From contig HF991467.1 of NCBI GenBank assembly GCA_000433095.1, positions 1 through 64,000 on the forward strand: DNA of 64,000 nt, in the 5' to 3' direction. The stretch comes from Clostridium sp. CAG:967 (GTDB lineage: Bacteria > Cyanobacteriota > Vampirovibrionia > Gastranaerophilales > Gastranaerophilaceae). Shown one piece after another: positions 50,829 through 58,599 of this stretch. The notes under the pieces were generated by a model. It had not been told where the DNA came from, searched no databases, and saw only the letters and a program-made list of their open reading frames with translations. Within the stretch, counting starts at the first letter, position 1, and each line of letters opens with the position of its first letter. Both the position numbers and the translations under genes were made by a program.

Positions 50829-51890
50829 TTATAAATCTTCACTGTTCAATTCAAAGGCTTCCACTGTTGAATAGTCAGTTGGAAGTATAAATACTATTTT
50901 CTCATTGCAAGCTTTTTTATCCAGTTTCATCAGCTCAATCATTTTTTCCCTATCAAATTCAGGGATTTCAACGAAATTGAATTTTTTTATTACGTCTTCT
51001 GCAAAAAATTTATAGTTTTTGTCTATTAAATTTCTTTTTATTGCAAGGTTAAAGGCATATTTCATGCCGGCAACAATTGCTTCGCCATGTGTGAATTTTT
51101 TATATTTGGTTATTTTTTCTATTGCATGTCCGTATGTGTGACCGAAATTAAGGATGCATCTTAATCCGCTTTCCTTTTCATCCTTTTCTACTACAGAAAT
51201 TTTTAATTTCACGCAGATTTCTATAAGCTTCGATAAAACTCGTTCATCACGATTTATTATATTTTCAACATTTTCACTCAAGAAATTTGTTAGGTTTAAA
51301 TCCTCGTCACACTTACAGCTTTTTTCTATAAAAGAATATTTTACTACTTCGCCAAGACCTGTTTTAAACTGTCTGTCATCAAGGGTTTTCAAAAAGTTAG
51401 GGTTGATGAAAACAACTTTCGGCTGATAAAAAGCTCCGACAAGGTTTTTTCCGTAATCCGTGTCAATTGCTACTTTTCCGCCTACGGAGCTGTCAACGCA
51501 TGCCAGAAGAGTTGTAGGAACCTGTATGAAATCAATGCCACGCATGTAAGTTGATGATACAAAACCTGCCAAATCACCTGCTACACCGCCGCCTATTGCT
51601 ATTATTGCATCTTTTCTTGTCAGTTTCATTTTCAATGCACGTTCGGTAATTTTTTTATAGTTACTAAAGTTCTTTTCTTTTTCTCCGTCTTTTAATACAT
51701 AAACATTTTCCTTAGAAAAACCGAGTGTTTTTCCATAAAGCTTTTCAACCATTTGCGAAATGACTACAAGATATTTTTTGCCTTCAACATACGACAAAAT
51801 CTTTTCTTTCAGCAATAAAATATCTTCGTCTTCAATAAAGATAGGATAGCTTTTTTCTTCTGATTTAATATTTACCGAAAGGTTAGTCAT
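50829..51890 (-). CDS. aroB: 3-dehydroquinate synthase
   Basis: A 353-residue enzyme of the shikimate pathway that cyclises DAHP to 3-dehydroquinate with NAD and zinc. Motifs are DGEKEKNFSNYKKI, AIGGGVAGDLAGFVSSTYMRG, QVPTTLLACVDSSVGGKVAID, NLVGAFYQP, GLGEVVKY and the zinc-binding CILNFGHTYGHAIE. It overlaps aroK by eight bases on the same strand, giving two consecutive-pathway genes in one operon. Confidence 0.96.
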   Translation of the reverse strand: MTNLSVNIKSEEKSYPIFIEDEDILLLKEKILSYVEGKKYLVVISQMVEKLYGKTLGFSKENVYVLKDGEKEKNFSNYKKITERALKMKLTRKDAIIAIGGGVAGDLAGFVSSTYMRGIDFIQVPTTLLACVDSSVGGKVAIDTDYGKNLVGAFYQPKVVFINPNFLKTLDDRQFKTGLGEVVKYSFIEKSCKCDEDLNLTNFLSENVENIINRDERVLSKLIEICVKLKISVVEKDEKESGLRCILNFGHTYGHAIEKITKYKKFTHGEAIVAGMKYAFNLAIKRNLIDKNYKFFAEDVIKKFNFVEIPEFDREKMIELMKLDKKACNEKIVFILPTDYSTVEAFELNSEDL

Positions 51891-52392
51891 TTATCACCCC
51901 TAAAATTTCTTCCACAATAACTTGTGGAGTTTTGGCTGTCGTGTTAATCGTAAAATGCGCTTTTTTATAATTTTTTTCACGGTTTTTCATTATAAATTCA
52001 ATCTTTTCTATAGAAAAATTTTTCTTTAACAACGGACGATGTACTTCATTTTTAATACGGTTATAAATTTCTTCAGGTGAGGCTTTGAGATAAATTACGT
52101 TTCCGTTATTAAGCATTATTTTTCTGTTTTCTTCGTTTTCAAAAGCTCCGCCGCCTGCTGAAATAATTCTTTTTTCTCCGGTGCAGAATTTTTTTATTTT
52201 ATCGGTTTCGAGCATGCGAAAATAGGGTTCGCCATGTTGTAAAAAGATTTCCGAAATCTTTTTCTGGGTGCCTTTTTCAATCTCATTATCTATGTCAATG
52301 TATTGAAAATCTGATAATTTTTCAGATAATGCAGCTCCAATTGTGGTTTTTCCGCTTCCCATCATGCCGATTAAGATAATATTTTTTTTCAT
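51883..52392 (-). CDS. aroK: shikimate kinase
   Basis: A 169-residue kinase phosphorylating shikimate. Walker A GMMGSGKTT (8-16), DIDNEIE (substrate-binding Asp near 34), FRMLETDKIK (Arg near 58), SAGGGAF (near 78), and the lid R-P-L-L (near 116). No ribosome binding site is seen; TAGAAT ends six bases before the ATG, another likely leaderless start. aroB follows with an 8-base overlap. Confidence 0.95.
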   Translation of the reverse strand: MKKNIILIGMMGSGKTTIGAALSEKLSDFQYIDIDNEIEKGTQKKISEIFLQHGEPYFRMLETDKIKKFCTGEKRIISAGGGAFENEENRKIMLNNGNVIYLKASPEEIYNRIKNEVHRPLLKKNFSIEKIEFIMKNREKNYKKAHFTINTTAKTPQVIVEEILGVIND

Positions 52393-52411
52393 ACAAATAT
52401 TCTACAATAAA

Positions 52412-52440
52412 AAAAGACCTGCTGTAATTACAGGTCTTTT
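52412..52440 (-). terminator. terminator of ctpA
   Basis: AAAAGACCTG (52412-52421) pairs with CAGGTCTTTT (52431-52440). On the complement a T run follows, ending the protease gene just before the aroK promoter. Confidence 0.85.
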
Positions 52441-52461
52441 AATTGTTGGTTTATTTTTTAT

Positions 52462-53682
52462 CTATTGAACAGCTAAAGATTGTCCGTTAGTCATTTTGCT
52501 TAAAACTTCGATAGCTTTTTTCAATTGAACATCGTTTTTGTTTTTAATATCTTCTTCTGTTAATTTAACTTCGATATCGGGAGTAATACCTTTTTTGTTG
52601 ATATCTGTTCCGTTAGGAGTTAAATATTTTTGGATTGTGATATTAATACCTGCTTCGTAAGGAAGTTTGTTGATTTCCTGAACAAGCCCTTTACCGAAAG
52701 ATTGTTCACCGATAATAACTGCTCTGTGGTTGTCTTTCATTGCACCTGAGAAGATTTCGGATGCTGATGCCGAACCTTTGTTAATCAATACTACTACAGG
52801 TTTTCTGGTGTAAACACCTGAAGAAGCTCTTTGAGTTTCTTTATATCCGTCTCTGTCAACCGTACTTACAATAGTACCGCCGTCAAGGAACATATCAGAT
52901 ATATAAATAGCATTAGTTAAAAGTCCGCCCGGATTTGAACGAAGGTCAATGATAAATCCTTTTTTGTCTTTAGCATTGTTCAGTATTGAACCGAATTCAC
53001 TTGCAGCATTTCTGCTGATAAAAGAGCTTAATCTGATATAGCATAAATCGTCAGGCATGCTTATTTTGTCAGGAATTTTTTGTGAAATTGATTTAATTTC
53101 AATTTCTGCACGTGTAATGGTGTATGTTTTTGGAGCTGCATCTTTGCGTTTTACAAGAAGTGTAACCTGAGTACCCTCTTTACCTCTGATTTTGTCCGCA
53201 GCTTTGTCCACTGTAATACCTTTTGTGCTTACGCCGTCGATTTCGAGAATTTCGTCATCTGCCAGAAGTCCTGCTTTTTCAGCCGGTGTATCTTCAATCG
53301 GTGCGATAACCATTAATTTACCGTCTTTAACTCCGATTTGTATACCGATACCTTTTAACGAACCTTTGATAGAGTTTGTTTCGTCTGCAAATTCTTTCGG
53401 ATCTAAAAATTTAGTGTAAGGATCGTTCAAACTTGCAACCATTGTGTTAATTGCAACGTATGCATCTTCGTTTGTTAAAATTTTGTTATCATATTTATGG
53501 CGCCATTTTGACCAATTTTGAGCATTGTTTGTCTGGTCAACAAACTTTGTGTTAACCAATCTCCAAACATTGTCATACAAGTCCACCGGACTGTATGCAA
53601 AAACGTTATCCCTGATAACCCAGCCCGACAGGAACAAAAATGCCCCTAGAAATATAATACTTTTCTTCATAATGTTTCTCAT
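52462..53682 (-). CDS. ctpA: C-terminal processing protease (S41)
   Basis: A 406-residue exported or membrane-anchored serine protease. A signal/anchor segment (about residues 7-30) is followed by a PDZ domain (about 105-190, GIGIQIGVKDGKLMVIAPIEDTPAEKAGL) and the catalytic core. The core has nucleophile S306 in NKGSASASEI, K331 in SFGKGLVQ, and YLTPNGTDINKKGITPDIEV. Such proteases trim the C termini of periplasmic proteins. GGAGG lies thirteen bases before the ATG at 53682, a long spacing; the internal ATG at 53670 has none. Confidence 0.93.
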   Translation of the reverse strand: MRNIMKKSIIFLGAFLFLSGWVIRDNVFAYSPVDLYDNVWRLVNTKFVDQTNNAQNWSKWRHKYDNKILTNEDAYVAINTMVASLNDPYTKFLDPKEFADETNSIKGSLKGIGIQIGVKDGKLMVIAPIEDTPAEKAGLLADDEILEIDGVSTKGITVDKAADKIRGKEGTQVTLLVKRKDAAPKTYTITRAEIEIKSISQKIPDKISMPDDLCYIRLSSFISRNAASEFGSILNNAKDKKGFIIDLRSNPGGLLTNAIYISDMFLDGGTIVSTVDRDGYKETQRASSGVYTRKPVVVLINKGSASASEIFSGAMKDNHRAVIIGEQSFGKGLVQEINKLPYEAGINITIQKYLTPNGTDINKKGITPDIEVKLTEEDIKNKNDVQLKKAIEVLSKMTNGQSLAVQ

Positions 53683-53839
53683 TCTTAAACTATTTCCTCC
53701 AAATACTCTTAACCTTGTTGTACAACTGTAATTATTAAGATGTTTTCTTTATAAAAAAGTTTCCTACAAAAGTTTAAAAGTTTTTTTTATATAATAGCAT
53801 AGTTCCGTTAAAAAAGAAAATTTTCATTACGCTTTGAAA

Positions 53840-53995
53840 CTATTTATTATCATCACACATTAAAATATAGGTTAATAAATTAAGTTTAGAATTTGTTTCA
53901 ACATAAGATTCAAATGAAATTTCGAAGTTATTTTTAATAATTTCTTTAGTCAATTCTATGTTTTTCAACATTTCTTTTTTCAAATCAGCATTCAT
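53840..53995 (-). CDS. 51-residue helical protein
   Basis: A short gene found by reading the complement. AAAGGA lies six bases before the ATG. The product starts MNADLKKEMLKNIELTKEII and ends YILMCDDNK. It is helical and Lys/Asn-rich, with no signal peptide. No family is recognised. It is divergent from the small HTH gene at 54154, with 158 bases between the starts, and downstream of it on the same strand lies ctpA after 157 bases. Codon use is as AT-rich as its neighbours. Confidence 0.5.
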   Translation of the reverse strand: MNADLKKEMLKNIELTKEIIKNNFEISFESYVETNSKLNLLTYILMCDDNK

Positions 53996-54153
53996 ATTTT
54001 ATCCTTTCCTGCAAGTAACATTAACATTTTACAACACAGTATAAAATAATGCAACAAAAAACGGAAGTATTATTAATAAATATTTTAACCTCTGTATTAA
54101 ATTGTCAATGTGGCTGATTTTCAAGAGGTGTTAATATAGCTGATAATAAACTC

Positions 54154-54369
54154 ATGGATAACGAATATCTGAAAAAATTTGCTCAACATTTAAAAAAAAT
54201 CAGAAAAGAAAAAAATATTAAGCAGGATGACTTTTTAGATGTTAACGGAATATCCCGTTCTACTATTGCTATGGTAGAAACAGCTAAGACCGATATAACT
54301 TTGACAAAATTGAAAATTATTGCCGATACGTTAGGCGTAAATCTGAAAGAACTTTTAGATTTTGATTAG
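54154..54369 (+). CDS. small XRE-type helix-turn-helix regulator
   Basis: A 71-residue single-domain HTH protein: FAQHLKKIRKEKNIKQDDFLDVNGISRSTIAMVETAKT then LTKLKIIADTLGVNLKELLDF. The recognition helix is SRSTIAMVE. GATAAT ends exactly six bases before the ATG, and the only SD-like sequence is too far away, so the message is probably leaderless. Its stop is shared with the convergent phosphoesterase gene. It is similar in size and type to the HTH gene at 50561. Confidence 0.85.
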   Translation: MDNEYLKKFAQHLKKIRKEKNIKQDDFLDVNGISRSTIAMVETAKTDITLTKLKIIADTLGVNLKELLDFD

Positions 54370-55130
54370 ATGAAATTTATTATGACAATTTCCGGAAAAC
54401 AATTAAACCTTACAGGTAATATGCTTGTACCAAGCCCCTTTGTGGTATAAATTTTTTTTCCTTTATCGTCTACAAATCCGTTTGCATATTTTGTACCGAA
54501 TGCGGAAGGTACTGTCAGCGCACCGTTTAGCCTGATTTGACCCCCGTGAAGATGTCCTGCAAGGGTTAAGTTAACATCAAACGGCACTTCGGGCATTATA
54601 TCAGGCGTGTGTGATAAAAGTATTACGGGTTTGTCTGCGCCGTTTAAGGCTTTGGAGATGTCAGGTTTTCCTGTTTGCATATCATCAACACCTGCGATGC
54701 AATATTTTTCAAAGCAAATATTTTTGTTCAATAAAACCTTTATATTATTTTTTTCAAGAGATGAAATAATTTGTTCTTTGCCCTGCCAGCCGTCATGATT
54801 TCCGATTACGGCAAAAGTTTGCGGGATAATTTTTGATAATTCCTGTGAAATGTGCTCAATAGGCATGGTAAAAGAGCTGTCATGCCCGTTAACGAAATCC
54901 CCTCCAAGAAGCACAATGTCGGCATTTTGTTTGTTTATAAGTTTCACAATCCTTTGAAGCCTGAACTTTTCATAAGGTTTGATATGAAAATCGCTTGCAA
55001 AAACGATTTTGAGCCCCCTTAGTTTATCATCCTTAACAGAAAGATGCTTAACCGTTAAAATATACGGCTCTATACAAACAGACCAGATAAGTAAACTAAT
55101 AAATAGTGTCAGGACAAATAAAAGTTTCAT
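54366..55130 (-). CDS. membrane-anchored metallophosphoesterase (YkuE/YaeI-like)
   Basis: A 254-residue protein. An N-terminal membrane segment (1-22) anchors a calcineurin-type domain with FASDFHIKP, LLGGDFVNGHD, VIGNHDGW, LLSHTPD and LAGHLHGGQIRL, the five metal-binding motifs in order. YkuE/YaeI-type members cleave lipid-linked phosphodiesters such as UDP-2,3-diacylglucosamine or act on envelope lipids. TATAAT lies seven bases before the ATG, near the leaderless spacing. The substrate here is unproven. Confidence 0.88.
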   Translation of the reverse strand: MKLLFVLTLFISLLIWSVCIEPYILTVKHLSVKDDKLRGLKIVFASDFHIKPYEKFRLQRIVKLINKQNADIVLLGGDFVNGHDSSFTMPIEHISQELSKIIPQTFAVIGNHDGWQGKEQIISSLEKNNIKVLLNKNICFEKYCIAGVDDMQTGKPDISKALNGADKPVILLSHTPDIMPEVPFDVNLTLAGHLHGGQIRLNGALTVPSAFGTKYANGFVDDKGKKIYTTKGLGTSILPVRFNCFPEIVIINFI

Positions 55131-55208
55131 ATTTATTATTATATACTAATTTTTATAAATGTAATAATTTTTTTATTGAGAAAAGCAAAAGGTTTGACAC
55201 AAGAGTTT

Positions 55209-55297
55209 ATCCAATGGGACAGTGGCTTTGCCAGAGCAGGTACAAGAATAGGAAAACTCTTAAAAGACTCATCCAATGGGAAAGTGGCTTCGCCACT
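55209..55297. repeat. two 25-base direct repeats with hairpin
   Basis: Copies at 55209-55233 and 55271-55295, 62 bases apart, differ at two positions. Each begins ATCCAATGGGA and ends with a hairpin; the second is perfect, AGTGGC-TTC-GCCACT (55283-55297), the first lacks the outer pair. The second copy ends at the stop codon of the GGDEF gene. The overlapping frames read as protein look like debris rather than genes. Confidence 0.6.
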
Positions 55298-56168
55298 ATT
55301 CGCCGAGATTTATTTGCGAGAATTGAACAATTTTGTTTTTTCCTCGTTTTTTTGCATTATACAAGGCGTGTTCTGCATAGCGGATTATTGTGTTCGCATC
55401 TTCGTCAGTGTTTTCTATACATGGATATGTTGAAATTCCGCCTGAAATTGTGATTGGATGTCGTTCTTCTTCTCCGGCAGGAATAAATTCCATTTTCTCA
55501 ATGTCACGTCTAAATCTTTCGGCAAATAAAAATGCGTTTTCTTCTGATGTGTTTGGCAATATCAAAAGGAATTCTTCATCGCCGTAACGTGTCAGTATAT
55601 CTTCTTTTCTGATTAATTGTTTTAATTTGTCTGCTATTGAACGTAATAATACGTCGCCCCATTCATAGCCGTAAATATCGTTTACAACTTTGAAGAAGTC
55701 AAGGTCAAAAAGCAGGCAGGAAAGCTTGTTGCCGTAACGTCTTGCACGTGAGATTTCCTGTTCAAGACGTTCTTGTAAATATTTTCTGTTATGAAGTCCT
55801 GTAAGTTCATCTGTTGTAGATACAACTTTAAGTTTATCTCTCAATTCTTTATATTTAAGCAATGCGTTAGCTCTTATAACAAGTTCAAGGTTATCAACAG
55901 GAGTTTTAATGAAGTCAAAAATAACGGCTCTGACTGTTGAACCTTTGAAAACATCTCCGATAAACAGTGTCGGAGCTTTGAATTTTGTTGTCATTAATAC
56001 ATCTTTGATATTAGGAACGCTTTCAATAACAATAAGTCCCGGATTTAGGACTTCGTAATCTTTCAGGTTTTCAGCACTTTCAATTCTGACGTTGGTATCG
56101 TCAATCTGTGCCAAAACATCTGCTAATTTTGATTCGTTCTTATCTGTGTAAACAACAATATTCTTCAT
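55296..56168 (-). CDS. pseudo-receiver GGDEF-like protein
   Basis: A 290-residue cytoplasmic protein. Residues 1-110 look like a response-regulator receiver without phospho-acceptor: the site reads LIVIES (E49 for Asp), and the K-P element is DFIKTPVD. Residues 115-285 form a GGDEF domain (TTDELTGLHNRKYLQERLEQEI, LLFDLDFFKVVNDIYGYEWGD) whose signature is RYGDEEF (G196-F200) instead of R-x-G-G-D/E-E-F. The second Gly is Asp, so cyclase activity is doubtful. GAGG precedes the start. The last codon lies at a repeat copy. Confidence 0.88.
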   Translation of the reverse strand: MKNIVVYTDKNESKLADVLAQIDDTNVRIESAENLKDYEVLNPGLIVIESVPNIKDVLMTTKFKAPTLFIGDVFKGSTVRAVIFDFIKTPVDNLELVIRANALLKYKELRDKLKVVSTTDELTGLHNRKYLQERLEQEISRARRYGNKLSCLLFDLDFFKVVNDIYGYEWGDVLLRSIADKLKQLIRKEDILTRYGDEEFLLILPNTSEENAFLFAERFRRDIEKMEFIPAGEEERHPITISGGISTYPCIENTDEDANTIIRYAEHALYNAKKRGKNKIVQFSQINLGE

Positions 56169-56283
56169 TTTTTTACCTCATATTTATATGCGCAAGTTTA
56201 TCATATTGGATACATTAAATCAAGTGGTATATAAAAATTAATAAATAAGTGCAAAGTGCTTATTATTGTGTTAATATGCGGAT

Positions 56284-56817
56284 ATGGAAACAGGCATTTT
56301 AACGGTAAAAATCAGACCAATGAAAAAGTCTGATATAGACGATGTTGTTAATATTGAGGCTAAAGCATACGGTGAACATCACTGGTCAAAAGAATCTTTT
56401 TATAACGAACTTTCTAATGATCTTGCAAAATATTTCAGTGTTTATAACGGAAATGACGAATTGATAGCTTATTGCGGATGCTGGCAGATTTTGGAAGAAG
56501 CACATATTACAAACATTGCCGTTTCTCCTGAGTACAGAAGAAAACATATTGGTGAAGCTTTGCTTGTTGCAATAATTGACGAGTGCTACAGAAATATGGC
56601 TAAATATATTACGCTTGAAGTCAGGGTTAGCAATAATCCTGCAATTTCACTTTACGAAAAATACGGTTTTAAATCTCTGGGGTCACGTAAAGGATACTAT
56701 CAGGACAATAATGAAGATGCCTTAATAATGTGGACAGAAAACATATTTTACGATAAATTTAAGTCAGTATATGAAAAAAATGTCGATGAGTTAAAGGGGA
56801 AAATAAATATACTATGA
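56284..56817 (+). CDS. rimI: RimI-like ribosomal-protein acetyltransferase
   Basis: A 177-residue GNAT enzyme. IRPMKKSDIDDVVNIEAKAY starts the fold; ITNIAVSPEYRRKHIGEALL holds the acetyl-CoA loop (R-R-x-H-I-G), and LEVRVSNNPAISLYEKYGFK is the RimI-type element. It would acetylate the N terminus of a ribosomal protein, with related GNATs a possibility. TAATAT ends six bases before the ATG. It overlaps bioY by four bases. A 40-residue C-terminal extension beyond the core is not typical. Confidence 0.8.
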   Translation: METGILTVKIRPMKKSDIDDVVNIEAKAYGEHHWSKESFYNELSNDLAKYFSVYNGNDELIAYCGCWQILEEAHITNIAVSPEYRRKHIGEALLVAIIDECYRNMAKYITLEVRVSNNPAISLYEKYGFKSLGSRKGYYQDNNEDALIMWTENIFYDKFKSVYEKNVDELKGKINIL

Positions 56818-57476
56818 CAGACACAGCCGCTAAACCCAGAATTAGGGTTATAAAAAAGCAGATAGAAGGTATAAGATTGTCGTTTGGCAGTATGTTATTA
56901 ATTTTATGCTGTACTTTTTTATTAATAATTGCGACTTTTCTGCAAATAAATATTACACATTTTATTATCCCTTCAGGAATTTTCTCGGGTGAACAGTTAA
57001 ATGTCGTTGATTTTATACATACTTATAGATTAATTCCGCAGGTGCCTGTGGTAATGTTTATCGGAGCATTTCTGGGCAGAAAGTTCGGGATTATGAGCAT
57101 TTTGTTATACATTTTGCTCGGTCTGTTTATTATTCCTGTTTTTGCTCTCGGAGGAGGTCCGAAATATATATTTGAATACAGTTTCGGCTATATTCTTGCA
57201 TATATTCCGGCAATATTCTTTTCAGGCTCTATTCTGAAAAGCGGGTTTACTAACAGAAATATGCTGCATGCAGTACTTGTGGGCGTTTTAACCATCCATT
57301 TAATCGGAGTATTGTATATGCTTTTCATCGCAGGTTTAAAACATGAGGGCTGGGCGTTTATGCAGGGCTGGATTGTTGCTCAAAGCGGTGTTAAAATCGT
57401 GTACGACTTTATTTTTAGTTTTGCTTTGGTCTTTATTGCTAAGTATGCAAAAATTATTTTGTGGTTTTTTATGTAA
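56814..57476 (+). CDS. bioY: biotin transporter S component BioY
   Basis: A 220-residue membrane protein with about six hydrophobic segments. The N-terminal third has a Lys/Arg-rich start and the first span. Then come RLIPQVPVVMFIGAFLGRKFG, the G-G-P-K element (VFALGGGPKYIFEYSFGYILAY) that matches the BioY signature G-G-P-T/K-x-G-Y-L-x-G/A-Y, and NAVLVG-like HAVLVGVLTIHLIGV. It would bind biotin for an ECF module or alone. It is coupled to rimI by a 4-base overlap. Confidence 0.75.
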   Translation: MTDTAAKPRIRVIKKQIEGIRLSFGSMLLILCCTFLLIIATFLQINITHFIIPSGIFSGEQLNVVDFIHTYRLIPQVPVVMFIGAFLGRKFGIMSILLYILLGLFIIPVFALGGGPKYIFEYSFGYILAYIPAIFFSGSILKSGFTNRNMLHAVLVGVLTIHLIGVLYMLFIAGLKHEGWAFMQGWIVAQSGVKIVYDFIFSFALVFIAKYAKIILWFFM

Positions 57477-57488
57477 GGAGTTTAAAAA

Positions 57489-58592
57489 ATGAAAATTCAA
57501 TCAGTACAAGGAATAAATCCTTCTTTTACAGGTGACAGGCGTAAATTTGATGTTCAGGGACATGTGGGTGAAATGTATGACGGCATTCACAATAAAACGT
57601 TCAATTACACAGCGCAAAATATAATTGATACTGTTGAAATAAATAATGTGAAAAAAGTTCTTGTAAGTTCTGTGTCAGGGCTTAACGCTGAAGGCAGCGA
57701 TAAATTTATGTCAGAGCTTAACGCAGCTCAGGAAATTCAAAGAATAGCAGGCAACGGAAACGTTAAATTATATCCGCTTTTTTCCTGCCAGCCTGGAATT
57801 TCTAAAGGAGTAAGCGTTGCAGAAAATATTTTGCAGACAGGGAATTTTGTAGGGATGAAATTCCACCCGACAAATACGGAAAAAGCCATAAAAGATAATT
57901 TTGATGCTTATGCAGCATATATGTCGCTTGCCGAAGATAAAGCCATGCCTTGCGTTTTCCATTCCGTAACTGACGGGAAATCCGATCCGGTACAGATTAT
58001 AAGACTTGCGGAAAGACACAAAAAACTTCCTGTGGTGCTTTATCATATTGATTTGATGTCAACTCCAGAACAGCTTATGAAGACTATTGATAATATTTCG
58101 GAATCAGTTAAGGCTGGAAAATCCAATCTGTTTGTTGATGTTTCGTGGCTTACAGGTTTGTGGGACAATGCGGAGCAGAACAAAAACGTTATTAAACATG
58201 CATTAGACAAAATCGGACCTGATAGGATACTTTTCGGTTCAGACACACCTATTGCGGAAATGGGCGACAAAGAAAAGTATGGAAAGTTTGCTGATTTTAT
58301 CGAGGAAACAGTTAAAGAATTCTATAACGGCAAGCCTCAGGAAGCTGAAAGTGCTTTAAACAAAATTTTCTACGACAATGCAGAAGGTATTTTCATAAAT
58401 AAATCCTGGTATGAAAAACCTGTTCAACAGACACAACAAACCGTTAAAAAAGCTCTGCCTAAAAAAGGCATGATGATTTTAGGCGGTGCAGTTGTTCTTG
58501 GTTTAATCGCTTTTGCGGCAAAAGCGATTAATGCAAATGCAAAACAGACAAAAGCAAACGAGAATAATCCTTCAAGAGTGGTTAACAAGTAA
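57489..58592 (+). CDS. amidohydrolase-like TIM-barrel protein with NPSFTG motif
   Basis: A 367-residue protein. It begins MKIQSVQGINPSFTGD. Residues about 20-310 resemble amidohydrolase-2 (PF04909-type) enzymes: FDVQGHVGEMYDG in the H-x-H position (H26; the second His is not conserved), VGMKFHPTN (near 120), ILFGSDTPIAEMG (near 252, metal Asp). One Lys/His each differ from the consensus, so activity is uncertain. A C-terminal membrane segment (about 325-347) ends the protein. AAGGAG precedes the ATG. It follows bioY by 12 bases. Confidence 0.75.
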   Translation: MKIQSVQGINPSFTGDRRKFDVQGHVGEMYDGIHNKTFNYTAQNIIDTVEINNVKKVLVSSVSGLNAEGSDKFMSELNAAQEIQRIAGNGNVKLYPLFSCQPGISKGVSVAENILQTGNFVGMKFHPTNTEKAIKDNFDAYAAYMSLAEDKAMPCVFHSVTDGKSDPVQIIRLAERHKKLPVVLYHIDLMSTPEQLMKTIDNISESVKAGKSNLFVDVSWLTGLWDNAEQNKNVIKHALDKIGPDRILFGSDTPIAEMGDKEKYGKFADFIEETVKEFYNGKPQEAESALNKIFYDNAEGIFINKSWYEKPVQQTQQTVKKALPKKGMMILGGAVVLGLIAFAAKAINANAKQTKANENNPSRVVNK

Positions 58593-58599
58593 AGGTCTG

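Noticed and set aside
55106..55453. Two overlapping + strand frames (55106-55453 and 55176-55433) next to the GGDEF gene
   Set aside because: They run through the repeat pair and antisense to the GGDEF gene's end, have no ribosome binding site and no recognisable motif; treated as repeat-region debris.
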